Assembly (NCBI GenBank): GCA_002404095.1
Contig: DHJA01000223.1
Location: 1-35,886, forward strand
Length of the DNA: 35,886 nucleotides
From: Planctomycetaceae bacterium UBA4732
GTDB taxonomy: Bacteria > Planctomycetota > Planctomycetia > Gemmatales > Gemmataceae
Direction of reading: 5' to 3'
Part shown: piece by piece, positions 26,106-33,836 of the stretch
How positions within the stretch are numbered: position 1 is the stretch's first letter
How the letters are laid out: every line of letters starts with the position of its first letter
Notes under the pieces: generated by a model
What the model was told of the DNA's origin: nothing
The model's input: only the letters and a program-made list of their open reading frames with translations
Databases searched by the model: none
Position numbers and translations under genes: made by a program

Positions 26106-26328
26106 GAAGAATTGGCCTCTCGTTGGCAAGGGGACTATGGGGTGGGATGTCCCTAGGATTATCTCCGTTGAGGAAGGCCGAAACAAGTCACAAAAACGCT
26201 TGCCCGGTTTCCGAATCATTCATCCGCGCTAGGTAACCGGCAATGCGGAACAGTCGCAACAAGGGCGGTAGATTCTAATATAGCTAGAACGGATACGGCA
26301 AATGGCGAATGGAAAGGCAGGCGAAGCG

Positions 26329-27366
26329 ATGAACAGCGATCGGCCCGTATACATCGGCACCGATGGCGGGGCCACCACATCGAAGGTGGGCGGCGTATGG
26401 GAGGACGGCACGGCCGTATCGACGCGGCTGTTGCAGCGGGCGACCAACGCCGGCGCCGGTCCCGGCGCGGTCGTTCACGGCTGGGTCGAGGCCATCTCTG
26501 ATTACCTCGGCCCGAATGGTCTGGCGTGGGATCAGGTGCGCGGGGTGGGTCTGGCGATTCCCGGGCCGTTCCAGCGTTACGGCGTCTTGGACCGCTCGGC
26601 CAATCTGCCGGCGGAATTCACCGGCTTCGACATCCATACCGCTTATAGCAGCGCGCTGGCCGACCGTGCGGGGCGGGCGATTCCGCTGGCGATCGGCAAC
26701 GACGGCGATCTAGGAGGCGTGGCGGAGGCGAGGCACGTGCGCGGCGCCAGTACGGCCTCGGTGGTGATGCTGGCGCCGGGTTCCGGCCTCGGTTGCGCCT
26801 ACATCGGCCGCGACGGCCTGCCGCTAACCGGCGACACGCTCGCCGGTATGGAAGCCGGCCACATGGCCGCGCCGCTTCAGGAATTGGGCGTACCCGCTTA
26901 TCCATGCGGCTGCGGCCGGACGTGGGGTTGCATTGAGGTCTACACGACTCTTTCGGGCCTACCGCACTTACTGGCCGCCAAGCTGAAGCAGAATCCGGAC
27001 CATGAATTAGCCCGGTCGCAACTCGGCCCGAAGGAACGGGCGTTTGCGCTGCGTGGTTTGGCGCAGAAGAACGACCCTCTGGCCGTCGAGCTTTTCGACT
27101 TTCAGGCGCGCGCCCTGGGGCTGCACGTTGCCAACCTCACGATGGCGCTGGACCCGCAATTCGTGGTGATCGGCGGCGGCCTGATGGACCCCGAAGCCAC
27201 GACGGAGCCGTTCCGCGAGCGCTATCTACGAATCGTGCGCGAGACCGCCGCTCCGTATCTATTTCCGGCGCAGCGGGCGCGGATGAGCATTGTCCCGGCG
27301 GCGCTGGGCGACCTGTCACAGGCGATCGGGGCAGCCCTGGTGGCGCTGTATCAGGATCGTTCCTGA
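26329..27366 (+). CDS. ROK-family sugar kinase or regulator-like protein
   Basis: 345-residue ROK protein, most like glucokinases that phosphorylate a hexose with ATP. The phosphate-1 motif is IGTDGGATTSKVG; the sugar-site aspartate lies in LAIGNDGDLGG; the adenosine-side glycine motif is APGSGLGCAYI; the zinc motif is YPCGCGRTWGCIEVY (ROK CxCGxxGCxE with one extra residue); and the late VVIGGGLMDPE closes the fold. There is no N-terminal DNA-binding domain, so an enzyme is more likely than a repressor. ATG at 26329 is used; ATG at 26302 is in frame and would add nine residues (MANGKAGEA). The sugar is not identifiable. Confidence 0.86.
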   Translation: MNSDRPVYIGTDGGATTSKVGGVWEDGTAVSTRLLQRATNAGAGPGAVVHGWVEAISDYLGPNGLAWDQVRGVGLAIPGPFQRYGVLDRSANLPAEFTGFDIHTAYSSALADRAGRAIPLAIGNDGDLGGVAEARHVRGASTASVVMLAPGSGLGCAYIGRDGLPLTGDTLAGMEAGHMAAPLQELGVPAYPCGCGRTWGCIEVYTTLSGLPHLLAAKLKQNPDHELARSQLGPKERAFALRGLAQKNDPLAVELFDFQARALGLHVANLTMALDPQFVVIGGGLMDPEATTEPFRERYLRIVRETAAPYLFPAQRARMSIVPAALGDLSQAIGAALVALYQDRS

Positions 27367-27558
27367 GCGCCTGCCACCCGCAAAACCCAGTTTAGCCACA
27401 ATACTGTTGAGCGAAGGACCGTTGTACAGTATGTTTTGGGCCTTTGTACACTGAGCTGTGAACATTGACCTTCGCGCAACGGTATTGCCTCTAAACAAGA
27501 ACTAAAATGGAGGTTGTGAGGCAAAACCGGTTTCTTGGGGAATTTTTTAACGCGCCTA

Positions 27559-27587
27559 TTGACGCCGCCCATTCCGCTTATTAGGAT
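27559..27587 (+). promoter_or_regulatory. candidate sigma70-like promoter of the redoxin cassette
   Basis: TTGACG (27559-27564, five of six) and TAGGAT (27582-27587, four of six) are 17 bases apart. The next gene on this strand starts at 27747, about 150 bases beyond the expected transcription start. Confidence 0.45.
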
Positions 27588-27627
27588 TTCCTATGCAAGG
27601 ACAGGAAGATTCCTACGCATGGACAGG
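27588..27627 (+). repeat. 18-base direct repeat pair at the start of transcription
   Basis: TTCCTATGCAAGGACAGG (27588-27605) recurs at 27610-27627 with two changes; period 22 bases, about two helical turns. Placed at the probable transcription start of the redoxin cassette, it could bind a regulator on one face of the DNA. Confidence 0.45.
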
Positions 27628-27746
27628 CTTGACTGCCCACTGATCGTGCTGCCAGCCCCTTCTGTAATCTTCTCTTACTTGCCTGCTCCTTCCCGTCAAT
27701 GGCGTCCCCGATCGCCGGGTTCTTCCTTCAGGTCTCGGAGAGGATC

Positions 27747-28898
27747 ATGCTCACCAACCTGCTCGCCACGACATTCCCCTGGCTGCTGGTCGCTTTTGGG
27801 TGCTGGCTCGTGTACCAGTTCCTCCGGCAGAACGGCCGAATTCTGTTACGCCTCGAAGCTCTGGAAGAGCAGGTCGCCCAGCTGGGCGCCGCGTCCGCGG
27901 CGCAGGCTCCCCACGGGCTGGACCCCGGCTCGGCGGCTCCGGCTTTTGAATTGCCGGACCTGTCCGGAAAGCCCACCAGCCTAGCTCACTGGCGCGGCCG
28001 GCGCGTACTCCTCATCTTTTTCGACCCCAAGTGCGGCTTCTGCGAGCAAATGGCCGCCGACCTAGCTGCCTTGAGGGCCGACGGAAGCGAGGGCCGGCCT
28101 ATCCCCTTGCTGATCACGACCGGGGATCCGAAAGAGAATGCCCGCTTCATGGACCGGCACGGCATTCGCTGCCCCATCCTGGTGCAGCAGAAGGATGAAG
28201 TCTCCGTCCAGTACCAGGCATCGGGCACTCCCATGGGTTATTTCCTCGACGAGGAAGGCGTGATCGCCGCCCCGTTGGCTGTGGGAGGCCCGGACCTCCT
28301 GGCCTTGGCGGCCGTCCTGGCGCCCCCCGCGCCGAAAGCCATCGAACCCGAGACGGCGGCCGGAGGTCGGGACGGCGAAGTTCAGAAAGGGAAGGCCAAT
28401 CGGGGGCTGCAGGCCAGCCGCCTCCGGCGCGACGGGCTCAAGGCGGGGACTCCCGCGCCCCCGTTTCGCTTGCCCCGTCTGGACGGCGGGAACCTTTCCC
28501 TGGAGCAGTTCCGGGGACGGCGGGTGTTCCTGGTCTTTTCCGATCCCGGCTGCGGCCCATGCGAGGAGCTGGCCCCCGCGCTGGAACAGGTTCACCGCGG
28601 CCCCGGCGGCGTGCAGGTGCTGATGATCAGTCGCGGGGATCTGGAGGCAAATCGCCGGAAGGTTGCCGAACTGCGGCTCACCTTCCCAGTAGTGCTGCAA
28701 CGGAGCTGGGAAGTCTCGCTGCTCTACGCCATGTTCGCCACCCCCATCGCCTACCTGATTGACGAGCAGGGCGTGCTGGCCACGGACGTGGTGGTGGGCG
28801 TAGAGCCGATCCGGGCCTTGCTGGCGGCGACTGGGAAGCAGGATCAGGCTTGGGTCGCCGAAGGAACCGGCGCCTACGCGGAAGTGGGCGCGACCTAA
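27747..28898 (+). CDS. membrane-anchored protein with two tandem redoxin domains (MauD/TlpA-like)
   Basis: 383-residue protein: an N-terminal transmembrane anchor (LLATTFPWLLVAFGCWLVYQFL), a short coiled region (LRLEALEEQVAQLG), then two thioredoxin-fold domains in tandem. The first spans about residues 65-200, beginning APAFELPDLSGKPTSLAHWRGRRVLLIFFDPKCGFCEQM; the second about 235-370, beginning APPFRLPRLDGGNLSLEQFRGRRVFLVFSDPGCGPCEEL. Both keep a CxxC redox pair (CGFC, CGPC) and a cis-Pro-like TP (GTPMGYF, ATPIAYL). Each resembles MauD, the disulfide helper of methylamine dehydrogenase assembly. Expected place is the outer face of the cytoplasmic membrane. ATG at 27747 has GGAGAGG close upstream. 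First gene of a cassette with the Cys-rich protein, its probable client. Confidence 0.82.
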   Translation: MLTNLLATTFPWLLVAFGCWLVYQFLRQNGRILLRLEALEEQVAQLGAASAAQAPHGLDPGSAAPAFELPDLSGKPTSLAHWRGRRVLLIFFDPKCGFCEQMAADLAALRADGSEGRPIPLLITTGDPKENARFMDRHGIRCPILVQQKDEVSVQYQASGTPMGYFLDEEGVIAAPLAVGGPDLLALAAVLAPPAPKAIEPETAAGGRDGEVQKGKANRGLQASRLRRDGLKAGTPAPPFRLPRLDGGNLSLEQFRGRRVFLVFSDPGCGPCEELAPALEQVHRGPGGVQVLMISRGDLEANRRKVAELRLTFPVVLQRSWEVSLLYAMFATPIAYLIDEQGVLATDVVVGVEPIRALLAATGKQDQAWVAEGTGAYAEVGAT

Positions 28899-29057
28899 GG
28901 CGAAAGCACGGACGGAGGGTGGCGGGCCGCGACTGGTCCGAGTGACGTCTCCCGCGTGCGGGGGACGCGGGCCGGTCGGGCGAAAAGCTTCGGATCGAGC
29001 AGAGGCAGCAGAATCTCACTCCCTATTTCTCCGACTCGCTTCTTGAAAGGAGCAATC

Positions 29058-29618
29058 ATGTCTGAATGGATCGACCGACTCGCGAAGACGGTGGCCGGCC
29101 GCACCTCGCGCCGCGACGCCCTGAAGTTCCTGGGCGGCGTACTGGCTGGTGGACTCCTCGCTGGGTTCACCGACAAGGCGCGGGCGGAAGACGACGACGG
29201 CGACGACAAGGACAAGGACAACGACAACGAGGAGATCAACAAGGCCTGCCAGGAGTATTGTGAGGACTGCCCGCACGCGCCGGGCGGAGTGCATGGGCAT
29301 TGCATCCGGTTCTGCAAGCGGTTCCTCCGAAACAACCCGAAGGGGAAGCTGTGCGGTACGTGTACGGCCAAGAACCCCTTCACCGGATGTGCGTTGGGGG
29401 CCACGTGCTGCACCTCCAAGGGCGTGGCCGCCTTCTGCACCAACGTGAACACCGACCCGAAGAACTGCGGCGCCTGTGGTGCGCCGGCCTGCACGGGGAC
29501 GACCCCTGGGTGCTGCGCGGGCAAGTGCGTCGATCTGGCGACGGACAACAACAACTGTGGTAAGTGCGGCGCCTCGTGCGCCACAGGCACGAAGTGCACG
29601 GCTGGGGTGTGCCAGTAG
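29058..29618 (+). CDS. Tat-exported cysteine-rich protein (Stig1-like repeats)
   Basis: 186-residue protein. The N-terminus has a twin-arginine signal ([22 protein letters not shown]), so it is probably exported folded. An acidic stretch of Asp/Lys ([16 protein letters not shown]) follows. The rest, about 135 residues, holds 22 cysteines, first in a C-x3-C/C-x2-C-rich part, then in Stig1-like units such as [10 protein letters not shown] and [20 protein letters not shown]. Similar Tat/Cys-rich proteins occur in planctomycetes and Chloroflexi; function unknown. ATG at 29058 has AAAGGAGC close upstream. It starts 159 bases after the tandem redoxin gene, which would suit formation or repair of its disulfides. 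Extracellular structural or binding role is possible. Confidence 0.78.
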   Translation: MSEWIDRLAKTVAGRTSRRDALKFLGGVLAGGLLAGFTDKARAEDDDGDDKDKDNDNEEINKACQEYCEDCPHAPGGVHGHCIRFCKRFLRNNPKGKLCGTCTAKNPFTGCALGATCCTSKGVAAFCTNVNTDPKNCGACGAPACTGTTPGCCAGKCVDLATDNNNCGKCGASCATGTKCTAGVCQ

Positions 29619-29713
29619 CCTCCCAGGAGTCCGTCGTCCGCAGTCCGTGGCAAAGGACCATCGGTCCTCTGCCACGACTGCGGATGAAGTCCGACCCATG
29701 CCTGGAGGCTTTC

Positions 29714-30706
29714 ATGGCGTGTCTCAGGCGCCACAAGCGCGCGGCTTTTACGCTGATCGAGTTGCTGGTGGTCATTGCGATCATCGCCATCCTGATCGGC
29801 CTGCTCCTGGCTGCCGTCATGCAGGTCCGGGAAGCGGCGGCCCGCATCCAGAGCAGCAACAACCTGCGCCAGATCGGCCTGGCGGTCCACCAGTGCCAGG
29901 ACCAGTATGGGGCCTTGCCTCCCGGCTTCGGTTATTTCCCCGGCGGCCCGTGGGACGCGACCTACAGAGGAGGCGCCACCGGCTTGGGCAACCCGTTCTT
30001 TCACCTGCTTCCCTTCATCGAGCAGGGCAATTTGTACGGGAGTACGGCCGAACCGGGGAATGGACCTCCGGCCTCACCGGGGACGTACTACACCCCCGAC
30101 GGGCCCAACTTCCCTGGCATCGCAACATATCCCGTCAAGATCTACCAGAACCCGTCGGACCCGGCCATGAGTGCGTCGGGGCGGGTCGTGGGCTCGCAGA
30201 CCGCCGTGGACGGGTGGGGGGCCTGCGGCTACGCCTTCAACGCCCAAGTGTTCTGCCAAGTCGATTCAGCGGGCAACTTCCAGGACTGGTGGGCTAGCCC
30301 TCGGATACCCCAGACCTTCGCGGACGGGACTTCCGACACCATCCTGTTCACGGAGAAATTTACGGTCTGCGGGCAGCCGGGAGGGCCTTACGGCGGGGCC
30401 AACGCCTGGGCCGAAGCCCCCGATGAGGGGACGACGCCGGTGTTCTCGGTCTCGCGGTTTCCCAGCGCCGGCAGCCCACCCGGCGCCATCCCGGCCACCG
30501 GCCCGGCGACCCACTTCCAGGTCCGGCCGTTCCCCTACGCTAGCAACCGCTGTCAGTACTGGGTGCCGCAGACGGCCAGGGCCGGCGGCATCCTGGTCGG
30601 GCTGGCCGACGGCAGCGTCCGGAACGTTGGAGGGGGCATCCGCCCTGCCACCTGGTGGGCCGCCTGCACCCCGGCCGGTGGAGAAACGTTGGGCGACGAT
30701 TGGTGA
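29714..30706 (+). CDS. DUF1559 prepilin-like protein
   Basis: 330-residue member of the planctomycete DUF1559 family. The N-terminus is a type IV pilin/type II pseudopilin signal: a short Arg/Lys leader, then the prepilin peptidase site before [26 protein letters not shown]. Family features follow: [23 protein letters not shown], the [10 protein letters not shown] region, [12 protein letters not shown], and the C-terminal [13 protein letters not shown] (H-x-DG-type end). Such proteins are presumed to be displayed or secreted through a pseudopilin-type machine. ATG at 29714 has GGAGG upstream; ATG at 29684 is an in-frame alternative. It starts 95 bases after the Cys-rich gene and has several cysteines of its own, so it may be part of the same redox cassette. 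Confidence 0.9.
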   Translation: MACLRRHKRAAFTLIELLVVIAIIAILIGLLLAAVMQVREAAARIQSSNNLRQIGLAVHQCQDQYGALPPGFGYFPGGPWDATYRGGATGLGNPFFHLLPFIEQGNLYGSTAEPGNGPPASPGTYYTPDGPNFPGIATYPVKIYQNPSDPAMSASGRVVGSQTAVDGWGACGYAFNAQVFCQVDSAGNFQDWWASPRIPQTFADGTSDTILFTEKFTVCGQPGGPYGGANAWAEAPDEGTTPVFSVSRFPSAGSPPGAIPATGPATHFQVRPFPYASNRCQYWVPQTARAGGILVGLADGSVRNVGGGIRPATWWAACTPAGGETLGDDW

Positions 30707-30846
30707 TGCCGAGTCGATGGGATGAATGACGCGCGTTCTACTCCCGCGAAACCCTCTGGTTCCCCCGTGGGAACCGGGACGAAGGCGTGCGGCTCGTGGT
30801 GGTCGAGAACACCCCACAGTGGCGCGCATTGGACGGCCGGCGCTCC

Positions 30847-30905
30847 TTAGCCGCGACCCGCAGGGGAGCGCGTTTCCCCCGCGCTCCCCTGCGGGTCGCG
30901 GCTAA
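30847..30905. terminator. 26-bp perfect hairpin between convergent genes
   Basis: Arms 30847-30872 and 30880-30905 are exact reverse complements over 26 bases with a seven-base loop (tttcccc). It stands eight bases from the stop of the minus-strand RecG gene and 140 bases after the stop of the rightward DUF1559 gene, so it can end transcription from both sides. The stem is GC-rich with no T-run, which fits a dispersed palindromic repeat used as terminator. No flanking duplication is seen. Confidence 0.65.
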
Positions 30906-30912
30906 ACATTCG

Positions 30913-33006
30913 CTATCCCACTTCTGCCAGATCGAGTGTCTTGCCATAGCGGCGCCAGACTTCCGCCCGCAGTCGGCCGTATTCCGGCCGACGCAGCCCG
31001 CCCTCGGCCGTCACCAGCGCGAAGGCGTCGCGCCGCGCCTGACTTAGCAAGTCGGCGTCGGCGATCAGGTCGCCGAAACGCAATTCGCCCAGGCCGTGCT
31101 GACGGGCGCCGAAGAACTCGCCCACGCCGCGCTGGCGTAAATCCTCTTCGGCCAGCGCGAAGCCGTCCCGCAAGCGAACAATCGCTTGTAAGCGCTTTCG
31201 GCCCTCCTCATTGGACGGTTCCGCGAATAGATGACACTCGCCCGCCATCGTTCCTCGGCTCACGCGGCCGCGCATTTGATGCAGCTGCGATAGACCGAAT
31301 CGCTCGGCGTGTTCCACGACCAGGTGCGTCGCGTTCGGCACGTCGATGCCGACTTCAATAACCGTGGTACAAACGAGCAACTGGATCTCGCCGGCCCGGA
31401 ACTGCCGCATCACCTCGTCTTTCATCGCCTCATCTTGCCGGCCGTGGAGCAATCCAAGCCGGAAGTCGCGGAACGGCCCGGCCTGCAACTCCGCGTAGGT
31501 CTCCGTCGCCGCCTTTACGTCGAGCGCGGCTGACTCCTCCACCAGTGGGCAGACGACGTATCCCTGCCGGCCCGCCGTCAACGCCTCCCGCAGTCGGCTA
31601 TAGACGCGCTCGCGTTGGTCGGCTGGCTGCCAGCGCGTGACCACAGGGCGGCGACCGGGGGGCAATTGCTTCATTACCGATACGTCAAGGTCGCCAAAGA
31701 CCGACAACGCCACCGTGCGCGGGATGGGCGTGGCGGTCATGACTAGATAATGCGGATCAACGCCGAGCCGGCGGAATCGCGCCCGCTGGTGGACGCCGAA
31801 CTTGTGCTGTTCGTCCACGACTACCAGCCCCAGCCGAGCGAACTGCACGTCTTCTTGCACAAGCGCTTGTGTGCCGATTACCAAATCGATTTCGCCGGTT
31901 TTCAGTCCCTCCAGCGCTTCACGTCGTTCGCGCGCCGATAGACCGCCGGTCAGCAACAGGCGGCGCACCCGGCTATGGGCCAGATAGCGTTCCAGTGTGC
32001 GGAAGTGCTGCCGGGCCAGCACTTCGGTCGGGACCATCAGCGCCGCCTGATGTTTGTTGGCCACTGCGACCAACAAGGCGTAGACGGCGACGGCCGTTTT
32101 GCCGGCGCCGACGTCGGCCTGTAGGAGACGTTGCATCGGTCGTTCGCCGGCGAGGTCGCCGCAAATCTCGGCGACGGCTTTGTCCTGGTCGGCGGTGAGG
32201 GCGAATGGAAACAGTCGGCGGATGCGAGTGTCAAGGACCTCCCCCGTTAACAGGATCGGCGCCCGTCCACGGTCGCGCACCTCGCGGCGCCGCGACGCCA
32301 AACCCAATTGCAGAAGTAAAAACTCCTCATAAATGAAACGCCGACGCGCCTTAATCGCCGCCTCCGTCGAGGTAGGGAAGTGGACGGATCGCAGCGCCGC
32401 TGCCACGCCCGGCCAATCATGCAAGCCCCTTAACGACTCCGGCAAGTTCTCGACGACTCGGCTGGAGTAGAGGTCGAGCGCCTTGCCGATGAGCGGTCGT
32501 AGATGTTCGGATCGTAGGCCGTCCGTCAGGGGATAGACCGGCACAACGCCGGGCGTCGGCCCCCCGGCGCCGCCGTCGAGGACTTGGACGCGCGGGCTGC
32601 TCATCTGCCAGTGGTCGCGGCGCCATTTCGGTTTGCCGCTGAACGACAGCCGCTGACCGAAGCGGAAACGGCGCGCGGCGTAGGCCTGGTTGAACCAGAC
32701 GCCTTCAAGACAATGAACGCCGTCGTCGCTTATGACCACGCTCACAATGCAACGGCCGTCGTCGAGATTGCGACCTTCCATCTCCACAACTTCGCCCTGC
32801 ACGGTAAGGGGCACGTCGGCGGCGAGAGCGGAGATGGGACGCAGATCGGTCAAGTCCTCATAGGACCGCGGAAAGTGGAAGAGCAGATCGCCGACGGTAC
32901 GCAGGCCGAGCCGGGCGAGAAGCTCCAGGCGTGAGGGCGTGGCGCCGGGCAGTGTTTGGAGGTCCGCCGCGAGGGGGTCATTAGGGGTTTCGCTGGACAC
33001 GGTCAC
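30913..33006 (-). CDS. recG: ATP-dependent DNA helicase RecG
   Basis: Branch-migrating helicase that reverses stalled replication forks and processes recombination intermediates. The 697-residue protein has the N-terminal wedge/OB domain (LPGATPSRLELLARLGLRTVGDLLFHFPRSYED...) and two helicase lobes. Motif I is LQADVGAGKTAVAVY, motif II DEQHKFG, motif III MTATPIPRT, then VCPLVEESAALDVKAA and motif VI LHQMRGRVSRG. The last reads GRVSRG where most RecG proteins have GRVGRG. The start is GTG at 33006 or GTG at 33000 (AGCAGG stands seven bases before the second); there is no ATG. It ends next to a strong hairpin and is divergent from the small zinc-ribbon gene. Confidence 0.95.
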   Translation of the reverse strand: MTVSSETPNDPLAADLQTLPGATPSRLELLARLGLRTVGDLLFHFPRSYEDLTDLRPISALAADVPLTVQGEVVEMEGRNLDDGRCIVSVVISDDGVHCLEGVWFNQAYAARRFRFGQRLSFSGKPKWRRDHWQMSSPRVQVLDGGAGGPTPGVVPVYPLTDGLRSEHLRPLIGKALDLYSSRVVENLPESLRGLHDWPGVAAALRSVHFPTSTEAAIKARRRFIYEEFLLLQLGLASRRREVRDRGRAPILLTGEVLDTRIRRLFPFALTADQDKAVAEICGDLAGERPMQRLLQADVGAGKTAVAVYALLVAVANKHQAALMVPTEVLARQHFRTLERYLAHSRVRRLLLTGGLSARERREALEGLKTGEIDLVIGTQALVQEDVQFARLGLVVVDEQHKFGVHQRARFRRLGVDPHYLVMTATPIPRTVALSVFGDLDVSVMKQLPPGRRPVVTRWQPADQRERVYSRLREALTAGRQGYVVCPLVEESAALDVKAATETYAELQAGPFRDFRLGLLHGRQDEAMKDEVMRQFRAGEIQLLVCTTVIEVGIDVPNATHLVVEHAERFGLSQLHQMRGRVSRGTMAGECHLFAEPSNEEGRKRLQAIVRLRDGFALAEEDLRQRGVGEFFGARQHGLGELRFGDLIADADLLSQARRDAFALVTAEGGLRRPEYGRLRAEVWRRYGKTLDLAEVG

Positions 33007-33329
33007 ACCTGCTGCCTGGATTTGGTCTGTGCCAATAAGGATCGTCCAAATGCGCGGCTAACGCAAGCCCGGCAGGCGTGGCAAACCCTGCCGAGGGCCG
33101 ACGGGCCGCTTTGTACTTTGCACCGGAACACATTACAAAGCCCTGGCGACGCGCCGCAGGCCATTGTGTTAGGCGCGGCGTTATTCTCTCGGCTTCTACT
33201 CGTTTGAAGCGAAAGACTTGCGCCTCAAGCCACGAAAAATCGTCTTGACAGAATTCGCTTTGGTATCGCGGTTGCAATGGAAGAACTTCGCCAACGCAAA
33301 TCATAACGAGCCAATCAGGAGGTTGAGCC
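33007..33329. other. gene-free divergent region between recG and a zinc-ribbon gene
   Basis: 323 bases without a convincing gene. Seen are a CTTTGTA/TACAAAG inverted repeat (33109-33115 and 33134-33140) and a lone TTGACA (33245-33250) without a clear -10 at proper distance. Nothing else is supported. Confidence 0.45.
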
Positions 33330-33587
33330 ATGCAGGTCGAACTCACTTGTCCTCACTGCTGCTGCAACTTTGCCGCCGATCCCGAAACGCCGGCCGCCGA
33401 AGTCCTGGACCGTATGGCCGAAGAAGGCCCCTGGTACGCCCTCGGCGATGGTGAGACGTTTGAAGATATGATTTTCTCCACGCTGTTCGCGTGCGGTTCC
33501 ATCCGCTGCTCCGAATGCGGCGAATCGGTGTCCGTCAATGAAGAGAGCCTTGGTCAGTTGACGATGGAAGTGCTGGGCAGCTGGTAA
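33330..33587 (+). CDS. small zinc-ribbon protein
   Basis: 85-residue acidic protein with two CxxC pairs, CPHC (residues 7-10) and CSEC (about 60-63), separated by about 50 residues; this suits a zinc ribbon with an inserted helical region (AAEVLDRMAEEGPWYALGDGETFEDMIFSTLFACG). No further domain. ATG at 33330 is fixed by AGGAGG (33317-33322) at seven bases. Function unknown; planctomycetes carry many such proteins. A terminator-like stem follows. Confidence 0.78.
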   Translation: MQVELTCPHCCCNFAADPETPAAEVLDRMAEEGPWYALGDGETFEDMIFSTLFACGSIRCSECGESVSVNEESLGQLTMEVLGSW

Positions 33588-33612
33588 TCGCTCGCCGACC
33601 GACGACCCTGAC

Positions 33613-33652
33613 GGCGACCCGGGTTCCCGACCCGGGCCGCCGATTTCGTTTT
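33613..33652 (+). terminator. intrinsic terminator candidate after the zinc-ribbon gene
   Basis: GGCG-A-CCCGGG (33613-33623) pairs with CCCGGG-C-CGCC (33631-33641), ten pairs with one mismatch and a seven-base loop, then T-rich sequence (atttcgtttt) to 33652. It sits 26 bases after the stop codon. Confidence 0.55.
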
Positions 33653-33662
33653 ATCACAAGCA

Positions 33663-33710
33663 TCCTATATAGGTCCTATAAGTCCTATAAGTCCCATAAG
33701 ACTTATAGGA
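33663..33710. repeat. short tandem repeat TCCTATAAG with inverted copy
   Basis: TCCTATAAG occurs at 33674-33682 and 33683-33691, a variant TCCCATAAG at 33692-33700, and an exact inverted copy CTTATAGGA at 33702-33710; a diverged TCCTATATAGG precedes them from 33663. It lies between two genes in the same direction and is AT-rich against a GC-rich background. Confidence 0.65.
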
Positions 33711-33836
33711 GCCTCGCCAAAATCGGGAACAGACCCAACCCCCAAAAACCGCCGCCGATGCTGGGTTGACGCCCCCGCCGCTGTCCGGTATGGTCCCCCC
33801 GCTTTCGCGGAACTCGGTCGCGGCGGAGAACCCTAC

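Larger units (their letters stand above)
27367..27746. other. gene-free region upstream of the redoxin cassette
   Basis: 380 bases of visibly lower GC than the surroundings. It carries a sigma70-like promoter (27559-27587) and a pair of near-identical 18-base direct repeats just beyond it. The part 27367-27550 has no reading frame or structure I can name. Confidence 0.5.

Noticed and set aside
28895..30004. Minus-strand open frame of 369 codons opposite the Cys-rich gene
   Set aside because: Overlaps two convincing plus-strand genes with good ribosome sites; translation is low-complexity and without family similarity.
33109..33140. CTTTGTA/TACAAAG inverted repeat as an operator
   Set aside because: Only seven bases per arm with an 18-base gap and no promoter boxes at proper spacing; chance is likely.
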